The notes beneath the pieces are model-generated. The model was not told the DNA's origin, did no database searches, and saw only the letters and a program-made list of their open reading frames with translations. Shown here one piece after another: positions 41,849 to 50,304 of a stretch of 64,000 nucleotides of DNA. The stretch's first letter is position 1, and every line of letters starts with the position of its first letter. This stretch comes from JAYOEY01 sp038116945. GTDB taxonomy: Bacteria > Pseudomonadota > Alphaproteobacteria > MPNO01 > UBA2964. The translations under genes and the position numbers were made by a program. The DNA is taken from positions 1-64,000 of the forward strand of contig JAYOEY010000005.1 in assembly GCA_038116945.1 (NCBI GenBank). Direction: 5' to 3'.

Positions 41849-44800
41849 CTACTGAAAATCGCGCGACCGGTATGATGTGGACGGCGCGTCGCCGTCGGCC
41901 AGCGCGTAGAGATCGGCGGTCCGGTCGCGCAGCCGCTGCGCGATGACATGGATGACGAGTCCCTCACGCTGCAGTTCGCCTTCGACCACCAGCAGCTTGG
42001 ACGCCAGCGTTTCCTTGCGGTAGCGCTCGAACAGTTTTGGCCAGACGATGATATTGGCGATGCCGGTCTCGTCCTCCAGCGTGGCGAAGATCACGCCGCT
42101 GGCCGTGCCGGGGCGCTGGCGGGTGATGACGAGGCCGGCGATTGCAATGCGTTTTCCGTTTTCGGTGTCGGCGAGCCGGGACGCGGGGATGATGCCGTCG
42201 GCGGTCAGCCCGTCGCGCAGCAGCGCCAGCGGGTGCGCCTTGAGCGAAAGCCTGATCGAGGCGTAGTCGTGGCTGACTTCCTCGCCCGGCGCCATCTCGG
42301 GAAGCTGCGTGTCGGGTTCGTGAATGCCCTCGCCGGTTTCGGCGAACAGCGGCAGGGGCGACGAGGGCAGGCGGCGCACGTCCCACTGCGCCTGCCGCCG
42401 TGAAAGCCCCATCGAACCGAACGCATCGGCATGCGCCAGCCGGTTGAGCGCGGCGGGAGCGAGCCCGCTGCGCCGCCACAGATCGTCGGCATCGTAAAAC
42501 GGCCGCCCGTTGCCGGCCTCGCGCACCGAAACCAGCTTTTCCGCGTTGTCTTCCCGGAAGCCCTTGATTTGTCGCAGGCCGAGCCGGAGCGCCGGTCCGT
42601 TGCCCTCCACATCTTCCAGCGTACAGTCCCAGAAGCTGCGGTTGACGTCGACGGGGCGTACGCAGACGCCGTGATCGCGGGCGTCGCGGACGATCTGCGC
42701 CGGGGCATAGAACCCCATCGGCTGGCTGTTGAGAAGCGCGCAGGCGAACGCCGCCGGGTAGTGGCATTTGAGCCATGACGACACATAGACCAGCAGCGCA
42801 AAGCTCGCCGCGTGGCTTTCCGGGAACCCGTAATCGCCGAACCCTTCGATCTGCTTGAAGCAGCGCTCGGCGAAATCGCGTTCGTAGCCGCGCTCGAGCA
42901 TGCCGTCGATCATCTTGTCGCGGAACGTATGGATGGTGCCGAGACGCCGGAAGGTCGCCATGGCGCGGCGCAGCCCGTCGGCTTCCGAAGGCGTGAAACC
43001 GGCGGCGACGATGGCGATCTTCATCGCCTGCTCCTGGAACAGGGGGACGCCAAAGGTCTTGCCCAGCACCTCGCGCAGCGCTTCCGACGGGTAGTCGATG
43101 GTCTCCTCGCCGTTCCGTCGCCGCAGATAGGGGTGCACCATGTCGCCCTGGATCGGGCCGGGACGCACGATGGCGACCTCGATCACCAGGTCGTAGAAGG
43201 TGCGCGGCTTGAGGCGCGGCAGCATCGACATCTGCGCCCGGCTTTCGACCTGGAACACGCCGATTGAATCCGCCCGGCACAGCATGTCGTACACCGCGGG
43301 GTCTTCCGCCGGCACGGTGGCGAGATCGATGCGCCTGCCGTGATGGTCTTCCAGCAGGGCGAACGCCTTGCGGATACAGCTCAGCATGCCGAGCCCGAGG
43401 ATATCGACCTTGAGAATGCCGAGCGCGTCGAGGTCGTCCTTGTCCCATTCGATGGTGGTGCGGTCCTCCATCGCCGCGTTGGCGACCGGCGCCAGCGTAT
43501 CCAGCCGGTCGCGGGTGATGACGAACCCGCCGACATGCTGCGACAGGTGCCGCGGAAAGCCGGTGATGGTGCGCGCGAGGCGAAGCGCGTGGGCCAGGGT
43601 CGGTTCCGCCGGGTCGAGTCCCTCGGCGCGGATATGGTCGTCGTCGACCGCGCCTTTCCGCCGGCCGCTGACGGTGGCGGCCAGCGCGTCTTCGACATCG
43701 CGCGACAGCCCCATCGCCTTCGCGGTTTCGCGCAGCGCGCTGCGGGCGCGGTAATGGATCACGGTGGCGGCCAGGGCGGCCCGTTCGCGCCCGTATTTCC
43801 GATAGATGTACTGGATGACCTCCTCGCGGCGCTCATGCTCGAAATCGACGTCGATATCGGGCGGCTCGCCGCGCTCGGCGGAGATGAAGCGCTCGAACAG
43901 AAGATCCATCCGCGCCGGGTCGACCGCGGTGATGCCGAGGCAGTAGCACACCGCCGAGTTGGCGGCCGAGCCGCGCCCCTGGCACAGGATGCCGCGCGAG
44001 CGCGCGAACCGGACGATATCGTGGACGGTCAGGAAGTAGTTGGCGAAGCCCAGCTCGGCGATCAGCGAAAGCTCGTGGACAAGCTGGTCGCGGACGGCTT
44101 CGGGGATGCCGTCCGGGTAAAGCTCGACCGGATAACGGTTCTCCGCGCCCTCTCGGGTCAGGTTTTCGAGATGGTTCTGCGGCGGGACGCCGTCGGGCGC
44201 TTCGTCGTCCGGATATTCGTATTTCAGCTCATCGAGCGAGAACCGGCAGCGCCGCGCGATTTCCGCCGTGCGCGCCACCGCATCCGGCCAGCGGTCGAAC
44301 AGGCGCGTCATCTCGTCCGCCGGTTTCAGATGCCGCTCGGCATTGGAAAACAGGCGATATCCCGCCTTCGCCACGGTGCAGTGATGGCGGATGGCGGCGA
44401 ACGCGTCCTGCGCGTCGCGCCGCTCCGGCTCGTGGTAGTGCACGTCGTTGGCGGCGACCATCGGAGCGCCCAGATCGCGGCCGAGCGCCTCGATCGCCGC
44501 GATCCGGCGTCTGTCGCCGCCCTCCAGCAGATTGTGGGCGGCGAGATAGCATCGCCCCGGCATGGCGGCAGCGATGCGGCGCAGATGGTCGGGAAAGTTT
44601 CTCGACGGATGAATTCTGGAGGGGGGCAGGACGATCGCGATTTGCCCGTCGGCGCGGGACAGGAAATCGCCAAGTCCGAGATGGCATTCGCCCTTGGGCG
44701 CGCGCCGCCTGCCGGTGGTGATGAGTTGCGACAGATGCCCGTATGCGGCCCGGTGCATCGGCAGGCACAGCAGCGAAGGCGCGTCCGAGAAATCCAGCCG

Positions 44801-44998
44801 TGCGCCGACCACCAGCCTTATCCCGGTCTCGCGTGCGGCGAGATGGGCGCGCACCACGCCGGCCAGCGTGTTGCGGTCGGTGATGGCGATCGCCTCGTGT
44901 CCCAGCGCGGCGGCGCGCGCCACCAGCTCTTCCGGGTGCGACGCGCCATGCAGGAAGCTGAAATTGCTGGTGACCTGAAGCTCGGCGTAGGAAGTCAT
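41849..44998 (-). CDS. dnaE2: Error-prone DNA polymerase DnaE2 (ImuC)
   Basis: The 1049-aa protein is a C-family polymerase without the DnaE tau-binding C terminus. The PHP domain begins SYAELQVTSNFSFLHGASHPEELVARAAALGHEAIAITDRNTLAGVVRAH. The catalytic palm holds the aspartates in EPPDIDVDFEHERREEVI, followed by RPGPIQGDMVHPYLRRRNGEE and PESHAASFALLVYVSSWLK. The OB fold near the end reads RIAIAGLVITRQRPGTASGVIFATLEDETGIANIIVWPKLFERYR. It performs mutagenic translesion synthesis with ImuA and ImuB after DNA damage. It lies 20 nt after the PIN toxin gene, so it must be read through the inserted module or have its own promoter. No strong Shine-Dalgarno sequence precedes the start. Confidence 0.95.
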   Translation of the reverse strand: MTSYAELQVTSNFSFLHGASHPEELVARAAALGHEAIAITDRNTLAGVVRAHLAARETGIRLVVGARLDFSDAPSLLCLPMHRAAYGHLSQLITTGRRRAPKGECHLGLGDFLSRADGQIAIVLPPSRIHPSRNFPDHLRRIAAAMPGRCYLAAHNLLEGGDRRRIAAIEALGRDLGAPMVAANDVHYHEPERRDAQDAFAAIRHHCTVAKAGYRLFSNAERHLKPADEMTRLFDRWPDAVARTAEIARRCRFSLDELKYEYPDDEAPDGVPPQNHLENLTREGAENRYPVELYPDGIPEAVRDQLVHELSLIAELGFANYFLTVHDIVRFARSRGILCQGRGSAANSAVCYCLGITAVDPARMDLLFERFISAERGEPPDIDVDFEHERREEVIQYIYRKYGRERAALAATVIHYRARSALRETAKAMGLSRDVEDALAATVSGRRKGAVDDDHIRAEGLDPAEPTLAHALRLARTITGFPRHLSQHVGGFVITRDRLDTLAPVANAAMEDRTTIEWDKDDLDALGILKVDILGLGMLSCIRKAFALLEDHHGRRIDLATVPAEDPAVYDMLCRADSIGVFQVESRAQMSMLPRLKPRTFYDLVIEVAIVRPGPIQGDMVHPYLRRRNGEETIDYPSEALREVLGKTFGVPLFQEQAMKIAIVAAGFTPSEADGLRRAMATFRRLGTIHTFRDKMIDGMLERGYERDFAERCFKQIEGFGDYGFPESHAASFALLVYVSSWLKCHYPAAFACALLNSQPMGFYAPAQIVRDARDHGVCVRPVDVNRSFWDCTLEDVEGNGPALRLGLRQIKGFREDNAEKLVSVREAGNGRPFYDADDLWRRSGLAPAALNRLAHADAFGSMGLSRRQAQWDVRRLPSSPLPLFAETGEGIHEPDTQLPEMAPGEEVSHDYASIRLSLKAHPLALLRDGLTADGIIPASRLADTENGKRIAIAGLVITRQRPGTASGVIFATLEDETGIANIIVWPKLFERYRKETLASKLLVVEGELQREGLVIHVIAQRLRDRTADLYALADGDAPSTSYRSRDFQ

Positions 44999-45018
44999 GG
45001 GGAGAGGGGACATCGAAT

Positions 45019-45438
45019 CTATCGGCGGGGACTTAGCAGAACAACCTGCCGGGCGAAGCCGCCTTCGGTGGCGGTCCGGTAAAGGCGGCGGTCGGCGGTA
45101 ACGACAGCCGTCTTCGCTGTTTCTGCACATGCGATATAGAGACAGTCATAAACGGGGTGATTGAGCGCCGAAGCAATTTCGAGCGCGCGTTCGTTCAGCG
45201 TCGTTGCAGAGACGAGAGCGATGTCGTTGTGACGAATTCCGGCGGCAATGGTGTGAGCCTGCTGATAGGTGATCTCGTTTCTGATCAGCTTCTTCCAGGC
45301 GATATTGGTTACCTCTTCAATGATGAGGTCCGGCGCGACCAGCGGTTCCTCCGACTGGAGCAGCCGATACGCCTCATCGCTGAGCTCTTCCGGAAAGAAC
45401 CACTTCAGTGCCACGCTTGCATCGACGACGAGGGTCAT
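45019..45438 (-). CDS. vapC: VapC-type PIN-domain toxin
   Basis: The 139-aa PIN ribonuclease has the acidic residues of the active site: Asp6 in LVVDASVALKW, Glu41/Glu42 in LIIEEVTNIAWKK, Asp98 in HPVYDCLYIACAE and Asp116 in VVTADRRLY. These proteins cut RNA (often tRNA or rRNA) when freed from their antitoxin. The start overlaps the antitoxin stop by 4 nt (45435-45438), which shows translational coupling. It lies between imuB and dnaE2, a place where the imuA-imuB-dnaE2 order is normally uninterrupted. Confidence 0.9.
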   Translation of the reverse strand: MTLVVDASVALKWFFPEELSDEAYRLLQSEEPLVAPDLIIEEVTNIAWKKLIRNEITYQQAHTIAAGIRHNDIALVSATTLNERALEIASALNHPVYDCLYIACAETAKTAVVTADRRLYRTATEGGFARQVVLLSPRR

Positions 45439-45671
45439 CTGTCGCGATCCTCGCGTAACAGTTCCGTGCTGTCGGTCTGTTTGACGCCTTCGGGCGTCAT
45501 GGCGGCGATGCTTTTGGCAAGCGCGATAAAGGCCTTGCGCGAGGGGCGTTGCGAGGCCTCGGCGAGCAGGACGCGGACCTCCGCCTCAAGCGAGCGCTCG
45601 TTATCCTTCGCCCGTTGTTTGAGGCGTTCCACCACGTCGTCGTCCAGATTGCGGATTGTCAGATTTGCCAT
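45435..45671 (-). CDS. FitA-type ribbon-helix-helix antitoxin
   Basis: The 78-aa protein starts at ATG 45671 after GGAG. MANLTIRNLDDDVVERLKQRAKDNERSLEAEVRVLLAEASQ is the FitA-like ribbon-helix-helix DNA-binding domain, and the C-terminal region (ALAKSIAAMTPEGVKQTDSTELLREDRDR) is the disordered part that blocks the toxin active site. As in other VapBC and FitAB pairs it should repress its own operon; three direct copies of an 8-mer lie just upstream of the start. Confidence 0.88.
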   Translation of the reverse strand: MANLTIRNLDDDVVERLKQRAKDNERSLEAEVRVLLAEASQRPSRKAFIALAKSIAAMTPEGVKQTDSTELLREDRDR

Positions 45672-45705
45672 AAAAATCTCCATTGCCAGCAAAATGCATG
45701 CAATA

Positions 45706-45737
45706 TGCTATCACAATTTGCTATCAATTTGCTATCA
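45706..45737 (-). promoter_or_regulatory. Three direct repeats, candidate antitoxin operator
   Basis: The octamer TGCTATCA (TGATAGCA on the coding strand) occurs at 45706-45713, 45719-45726 and 45730-45737. The last copy contains the imuB stop codon. The repeats lie 34-66 nt upstream of the antitoxin ATG in an AT-rich stretch and overlap a possible TTGATA / TATTGC promoter. They suit binding by ribbon-helix-helix dimers. Confidence 0.5.
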
Positions 45738-47342
45738 TCCAAACAGGCCGTGCAGGAACCAGGGGCGGGGAATGTCGCCGCGCTCTTCGCGATAAAGCCA
45801 GAAACGGCCTCCATCGGCGTCCTCGACGCGGAAATAGTCGCGGATGCCGTCGTCCGTCGCGTCTGTCCGCCACCATTCGGAGGCGATGCGTTCCGGCCCT
45901 TCGCACAGAGTCACGCGGTGCAGCACGCGGCGCCAGCGGAACAGGTGCGGCGGGCCGTCGGGTTCTTCCGAGACGGTCTCGACCGGTTCCGGCGGACGCA
46001 GCAGGCGGACGGGGCGCGGGTTGGCCGCTGTTTCCGCGATGGCAGGAGGCTGAACGGTTTTCGTGGAGGGAACGAGCCCTGCCGCGCGCTCGGGCAGATG
46101 GCTCTCCTGCAGCTCCGCCCTTCGTACCGCCTCCGGTCCCAGCCGGTTGGCCAGCAAATCGATCAGCGCATCGAGCGACTCCATCCTGTTGCGGTCGTTG
46201 CCGAGCCCGGTCTGGGCGGGGCCCGCAGGGGCGTGCCGGACGGCGGCAAGCGTCATTTCGTCAATCCCGAAGCCGGGGTCGATTTCCGGAAGCCTTTCGG
46301 CGAACAGGCGGTATAGCCGGTCGGGATCCCGGCTCGCCCGGCCCGTGCCGATGGCGAGGCGGGCAACGGACCCGTCCGGCCGGAAGGCGGTCAGGACAAG
46401 CCGTCTTGCGCCCTGTCCCGCCCGTTCCAGACGGTCGCACAGCTCTTCCAGCAGATGGCGCGCGGCGGCCGCGATATCGTCGGCGGCGCCGATCGGCTCG
46501 GCGAAGGCAATCCGGGCGGCGAGCGACGCTTCGGACAGGAAGGGGGAAACGGGTTCGGCGGCGGCGTTTTCGCCCAGCGCCGAATCGAGCCTTGCGCGCA
46601 GCGTCTCGCCGAACCGGGCGGCGAGCGAGGCGCGCGGCAGGGAGAGCACGTCGCCGATCCGCTTGAGCCCGAGCCCGTGCAGCTCCGCCGCCATCGCCGG
46701 GCCGATGCCGAGCGCGGCGACCGGCAGGGGAGACAGGGCGGCGCGTTCGTCATGCGGCGGCACCACGATCCATGTTTCCTGTCCGGGCGTGTAACGCGCC
46801 ACGGCCCAGGCGCAGCCCGGCGTGCCGGCAAGGGCTGCGCGCGCGGCGAAGCCGAGCCTGTCGAGACGCTCCGTCATGTCCGCGAGCATCGCTTTCTCGC
46901 CGCCGAACAGGTGGTCGCAGCCGGTCGAATCCAGCCATATTCCGGCCCCGCCGCCGGTTTCAATTCGAGGGGCCTCGACGCGGGGCGCGGAAAGGGTCTC
47001 GCCGGGAAGCGCGTCGGATCTGTCTTCCGCCGAGGTAAGCGGGCTGTAGCGGCCGCACCAGCGGGCGAGCCGGGCGAGGGCCTTTGCATCGCCCGCCGGG
47101 TCTGCAGGATGTACGACGAGACCGGGCAGGATCGCCCTTGCATCGGTCAGCGCCATGCCGGGGCGGGCCCCGGCGCGTTCGGCGGCCCGGTTCACCGCCG
47201 TGATCCGCAGGCGCGCGCGCTGTTCCGCCGCCAGCACGAGCGAGCCTTCCTCCCGCCGGGAGGCGCCCTCATGCCGTGGCGAGGGCGGTCTCAGCCTGTC
47301 GGTCGCGAAGCGGGGCAGCCAGAGCGAGATCACCCGTCTCAT
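45735..47342 (-). CDS. imuB: ImuB, Y-family polymerase homologue of the mutasome
   Basis: The 535-aa protein begins MRRVISLWLPRFATDRLR and has the Y-family pattern QRARLRITAVNRAAERAGARPGMALTDARAILPGL. It also has GAGIWLDSTGCDHLFGGEKAMLADMTERL and HGLGLKRIGDVLSLPRASLAARFGETLRARLDSALGE, the fingers and little-finger parts. ImuB proteins lack the full set of catalytic acidic residues and act as the hub linking the beta clamp, ImuA and DnaE2. Its 5' end overlaps imuA by 74 nt and its stop lies inside the upstream repeats of the toxin-antitoxin module. Confidence 0.92.
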   Translation of the reverse strand: MRRVISLWLPRFATDRLRPPSPRHEGASRREEGSLVLAAEQRARLRITAVNRAAERAGARPGMALTDARAILPGLVVHPADPAGDAKALARLARWCGRYSPLTSAEDRSDALPGETLSAPRVEAPRIETGGGAGIWLDSTGCDHLFGGEKAMLADMTERLDRLGFAARAALAGTPGCAWAVARYTPGQETWIVVPPHDERAALSPLPVAALGIGPAMAAELHGLGLKRIGDVLSLPRASLAARFGETLRARLDSALGENAAAEPVSPFLSEASLAARIAFAEPIGAADDIAAAARHLLEELCDRLERAGQGARRLVLTAFRPDGSVARLAIGTGRASRDPDRLYRLFAERLPEIDPGFGIDEMTLAAVRHAPAGPAQTGLGNDRNRMESLDALIDLLANRLGPEAVRRAELQESHLPERAAGLVPSTKTVQPPAIAETAANPRPVRLLRPPEPVETVSEEPDGPPHLFRWRRVLHRVTLCEGPERIASEWWRTDATDDGIRDYFRVEDADGGRFWLYREERGDIPRPWFLHGLFG

Positions 47343-48108
47343 CGCGCCACTCCATCGTCCAGTCGCCGGGCGCGCCTCCCCGGCTGCGGTACAGGGCCGC
47401 CCGCCAGCAGGGGAAGCCCGGCTCGTCCAGCATCGCCGCCCAGCCGCGCGGCCGGCTGGGTTCGGACCGGATGCGCCAGCGCATGCAGGCGGCCGACGGC
47501 GTCCTTTCCGCGCTGCCCCATCTTCCGGCAGGCGGGCGCAGCAGGATCGGCGTCACGCCGTTCCTGGCGGCGGCGAGCTGCAGCCGGCGGCTGGCGGTCA
47601 GCGACACGTCGCGGGCCTCGCCCACGATGGCGGCGGGGGCGCCGCTGGCCAGCGCATCCTCCATCGCCTGCAGGATTGTCGCGTCGTCCCGTGCGCACAG
47701 CGCGACCAGCCGTTCGGGTGCGATGCCGAACCGGGCCAGCGCCGGCGGGTAGATCTCCCCCGCATCGGTCACGGCGGGGTTGAGACACCACAGCAGCGTG
47801 CCATCGGATTCCTGCAGAAAGCGGGCGGCGAGCGCGGCGCAGAAGGCGGTGGCGGCGCCCGCGTCGCGCGGCGCGGCGGGGGCGATCTCGTACAACGCGC
47901 CGGGTGCAAGCCCGCCCGTCGGCAGATGCGTGTCGATGTCCGGCACGCCGAGCGGGATGGCGGGCGCGTCCTCGGGTCGGAACCCCTGCTCGATCCGCCC
48001 GATCCGACGGCGCAGCGCGGCGAGTTCATCCTCTGCGCCGGATGTCCCCGTTCGGCCCGAAAATGAGGGGGAGGGAGGGCGTTCCGGCGATGGGATATCC
48101 CGGGTCAT
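47269..48108 (-). CDS. imuA: ImuA, RecA-like mutasome protein
   Basis: The 279-aa protein has the ImuA layout: AEDELAALRRRIGRIEQGF, then PAIPLGVPDIDTHLPTGGLAPGALYEIAP, where the RecA-type Walker A is degenerate, and FCAALAARFLQESDGTLLWCLNPAVTDAGEIYPPALARFGIAPERLVALCARDDATILQAMEDALASG and VSLTASRRLQLAAARNGVTPILLRP follow. It is the first gene of the damage-inducible cassette. A LexA box lies 20 nt upstream of the ATG, and imuB starts inside its last 74 nt. Confidence 0.92.
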   Translation of the reverse strand: MTRDIPSPERPPSPSFSGRTGTSGAEDELAALRRRIGRIEQGFRPEDAPAIPLGVPDIDTHLPTGGLAPGALYEIAPAAPRDAGAATAFCAALAARFLQESDGTLLWCLNPAVTDAGEIYPPALARFGIAPERLVALCARDDATILQAMEDALASGAPAAIVGEARDVSLTASRRLQLAAARNGVTPILLRPPAGRWGSAERTPSAACMRWRIRSEPSRPRGWAAMLDEPGFPCWRAALYRSRGGAPGDWTMEWRDETGDLALAAPLRDRQAETALATA

Positions 48109-48128
48109 GGCAGGCTCGTTTTTCAGAT

Positions 48129-48143
48129 GTTCCTGTTTTGTTC
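48129..48143 (-). promoter_or_regulatory. LexA (SOS) box of the imuA operon
   Basis: GTTC at 48129-48132 and GTTC at 48140-48143 are separated by exactly 7 nt, matching the alphaproteobacterial LexA site GTTC-N7-GTTC (GAAC-N7-GAAC on the coding strand). It is 20 nt upstream of the imuA start, where it would block RNA polymerase, so the operon should be induced by DNA damage. Confidence 0.85.
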
Positions 48144-48183
48144 TTATCCGGAACGCGGAGAAGAGTCAACGGGAGCGAGTCCG

Positions 48184-48216
48184 AAAAAAAGCCCCCGCCG
48201 GGAGGGCGGGGGCTTT
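48184..48216 (-). terminator. Rho-independent terminator of the MBL-fold gene
   Basis: A 12-bp stem (AAAGCCCCCGCC at 48188-48199 with GGCGGGGGCTTT at 48205-48216) with loop 48200-48204 is followed, on the minus strand, by a run of seven T (48190-48184). It lies about 25 nt after the stop of the MBL-fold gene and separates it from imuA. Confidence 0.9.
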
Positions 48217-48239
48217 CCTGTCCGGAATGGACGGCTGCC

Positions 48240-49205
48240 TTACATGCTGCAGCCCTTGACGCATTTGGCCTTGCCGTCGAACTCCATCGTCACGCCGCTG
48301 AGCGACGGGTAGGAGGGAACCTTGACCATCTTCTGGAAGGCGGCCGTCTTGGTTTTCGGCTGGACCTTGCCACCCTTGGTCGCGCCTTCGTTGGCGTGCG
48401 AGATGATCACCGCGTTCGGCTTGACCAGCTCGTTGATCACGTAAGCCGCTTCCTTCGGGCCGGTCGAGAAGATGCCGCCGATATTCATGACGACCAGGTT
48501 CGCGCCGAGCGATTTGCGCACGACGATTTCCTGCTCGGCGGTCACGCCGGTATCGCCCGACAGGTACACCGTCAGGCCGTTGGAGAAGCGCAGCACGTAG
48601 CCGCCGGGCGGTCCGACATAGGCGGTCAGGCCGTTTTCCTTCATGTGCTTGGCGATGTCGCCCTTGAGGAAAGCCGCATTGATGCCGTTGGAATGCACCG
48701 CAGGCACCGACCATATCTGGACGCCGCCAAGCTTGCGCGTGCCGCCGTAACGGACCAGCAGGACCTGCTTCTTGTCGCCGCCGGCCGCCGGAATGCGGAC
48801 GTTGAACCAGCTGTTCATCTCGCCGCCGACGAAGAACTTGGCCTTCTTGGCGACGACGACCTTTTCGGTGACCGAACTCGGCGCGGCCTTGACCGAAACG
48901 TCGGGTTTCCCGCACTGGCCGGCATTGGCCCCGGGCGGGTGACGGTCGCCGAGATGGTCGCCATGCACATGGCTCAGCAGCACGCCGTCGATCTTGCCGA
49001 GGCGCGGGTCGTCGGCGCCGCGGACCGTCCGGCCCGCGTCATAGAGAATCCGCGTTCCGTCCGGATCCTCGAAGATCATGGCCCGGTCGAAGCGGCAGAA
49101 TTCGCCGTCATGGCTGCCGAGCGGCGTAACCTTGACGGTCTGCGCCGTCGCCGGCGCGGCAATCGCCACGGCAAGCGTTGCGACGGACAATATGGACAGT
49201 TTCAT
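48240..49205 (-). CDS. Secreted MBL-fold metallo-hydrolase
   Basis: From ATG 49205 (strong GGGGGAGAGG upstream) the product has 321 aa. A signal peptide (KLSILSVATLAVAIAAPATAQ) is followed by a metallo-beta-lactamase-fold domain with the metal motif HVHGDHLGD, a later histidine in VPAVHSNGIN, the aspartate in VYLSGDTGVTAEQ and the histidine in AVIISHANEGA. The fold relates to UlaG-type or quorum-quenching-like enzymes rather than to true beta-lactamases. Two cysteines at the end (AKCVKGCSM) may form a disulfide, which supports a periplasmic place. The substrate is unknown. A clear terminator follows. Confidence 0.82.
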   Translation of the reverse strand: MKLSILSVATLAVAIAAPATAQTVKVTPLGSHDGEFCRFDRAMIFEDPDGTRILYDAGRTVRGADDPRLGKIDGVLLSHVHGDHLGDRHPPGANAGQCGKPDVSVKAAPSSVTEKVVVAKKAKFFVGGEMNSWFNVRIPAAGGDKKQVLLVRYGGTRKLGGVQIWSVPAVHSNGINAAFLKGDIAKHMKENGLTAYVGPPGGYVLRFSNGLTVYLSGDTGVTAEQEIVVRKSLGANLVVMNIGGIFSTGPKEAAYVINELVKPNAVIISHANEGATKGGKVQPKTKTAAFQKMVKVPSYPSLSGVTMEFDGKAKCVKGCSM

Positions 49206-49452
49206 TGGAACCTCTCCCCCTGTGGAAAAATTGTTGTTACCGATCAGCAATCCGGGGCCGGATAATTTCCGAACCCCGTACCGACCGGACTATTCTGGTA
49301 TGCCAGACGGCATATGCAACTAAACAGGACGTGAAGGTGGAAATTCCATTGCCAGCTCCGTTTTACGGAATTTCAGTCACATTCCCGTTGTCAGCCACGC
49401 GCGGCGCGCCTAAATACGGTCCGCCGAATTGTCAGTTTTCGTAGTCTCTGTC

Positions 49453-50301
49453 ATGTCCCTGGACGCCCAGACCGTCGATCGTCAGGATCATCGCGCCCGC
49501 CTTCGCGATTTTGTGGAAAGCCCCCGGTTCCGCTATCCGGTCCTCGGGCTGATCGGCATCAATGCCGCAATCCTGGGGCTCGAGACCTCGCCATCGGTCA
49601 TGCAGGCGGCCGGCGAAGCGCTGGTTCTTCTGGACCACATCATCCTGTGGATTTTCGTTGCCGAGCTGGCGCTGAGAATTTACGCGCACGGGCTGGCGTT
49701 TTTCCGCGACCCGTGGGGCGTGTTCGATTTCGCGATCGTGGCCATCGCGCTGGTGCCGGCCAGCGAGGAGTTCGGCGTTTTGCGGGCGCTGCGGATCCTG
49801 CGGGCGCTCCGGCTGGTGTCCGGCGTGCCGCGTCTCCGGCGGGTCGTCACGGCCCTGTTACAGGCGGTCCCCGGCATCGGCGCGATCGGCGCGCTGCTGC
49901 TGCTGATCTTCTATGTCTTCGCTGTCATCGCGACCAAGCTGTTCGGCGGCGACTTTCCGGCCTGGTTCGGCACGATCGGCGAGTCGATGTATTCGCTGTT
50001 CCAGATCATGACGCTGGAAAGCTGGTCGATGGGGATCGTCCGCCCGGTGATGGAGAAATTCCCCTACGCCTGGGCCTTCTTCGTGCCGTTCATCATCGTC
50101 TCGAGCTTCACCGTCCTGAACCTGTTCATCGCCATCATCGTCGATTCGATGCAGACCCTGCATGCGGAGGAAGCGGAACAGACGGTCGAGGCGGTGGAAA
50201 CCATCATCGACAAGGACACCAGGCTGGTATCGGCGGAAATAGGCCGGTTGCGGTCCGAAATCGCCGAGCTGCGCCGCGACCTGGGACGAATGGATCGATA
50301 G
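49453..50301 (+). CDS. Bacterial voltage-gated sodium channel (NaChBac/NavAb family)
   Basis: The 282-aa protein is a single six-helix ion-channel domain. The S4 sensor reads GVLRALRILRALRLVSGVPRLRRVV, with arginines every third position at residues 111, 114, 117 and 120. The selectivity filter is TLESWSMG at residues 187-194, as in the sodium-selective NavAb. S6 is FIIVSSFTVLNLFIAIIVDSMQ, and a C-terminal coiled coil (ETIIDKDTRLVSAEIGRLRSEIAELRRDLG) holds the tetramer. I chose the ATG at 49453; a TTG at 49429 is also open. It should conduct sodium on depolarisation, probably for motility or pH homeostasis (inference). Confidence 0.9.
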   Translation: MSLDAQTVDRQDHRARLRDFVESPRFRYPVLGLIGINAAILGLETSPSVMQAAGEALVLLDHIILWIFVAELALRIYAHGLAFFRDPWGVFDFAIVAIALVPASEEFGVLRALRILRALRLVSGVPRLRRVVTALLQAVPGIGAIGALLLLIFYVFAVIATKLFGGDFPAWFGTIGESMYSLFQIMTLESWSMGIVRPVMEKFPYAWAFFVPFIIVSSFTVLNLFIAIIVDSMQTLHAEEAEQTVEAVETIIDKDTRLVSAEIGRLRSEIAELRRDLGRMDR

Positions 50302-50304
50302 GGC

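Noticed and set aside
41849..44998. Main replicative polymerase dnaE
   Set aside because: The length (about 1050 aa), missing tau-binding region and neighbouring imuA-imuB identify the error-prone DnaE2.
48240..49205. Beta-lactamase (antibiotic resistance) gene
   Set aside because: The HxHxDH motif shows the MBL fold, but the remaining sequence resembles UlaG-like or other hydrolases; resistance cannot be claimed.
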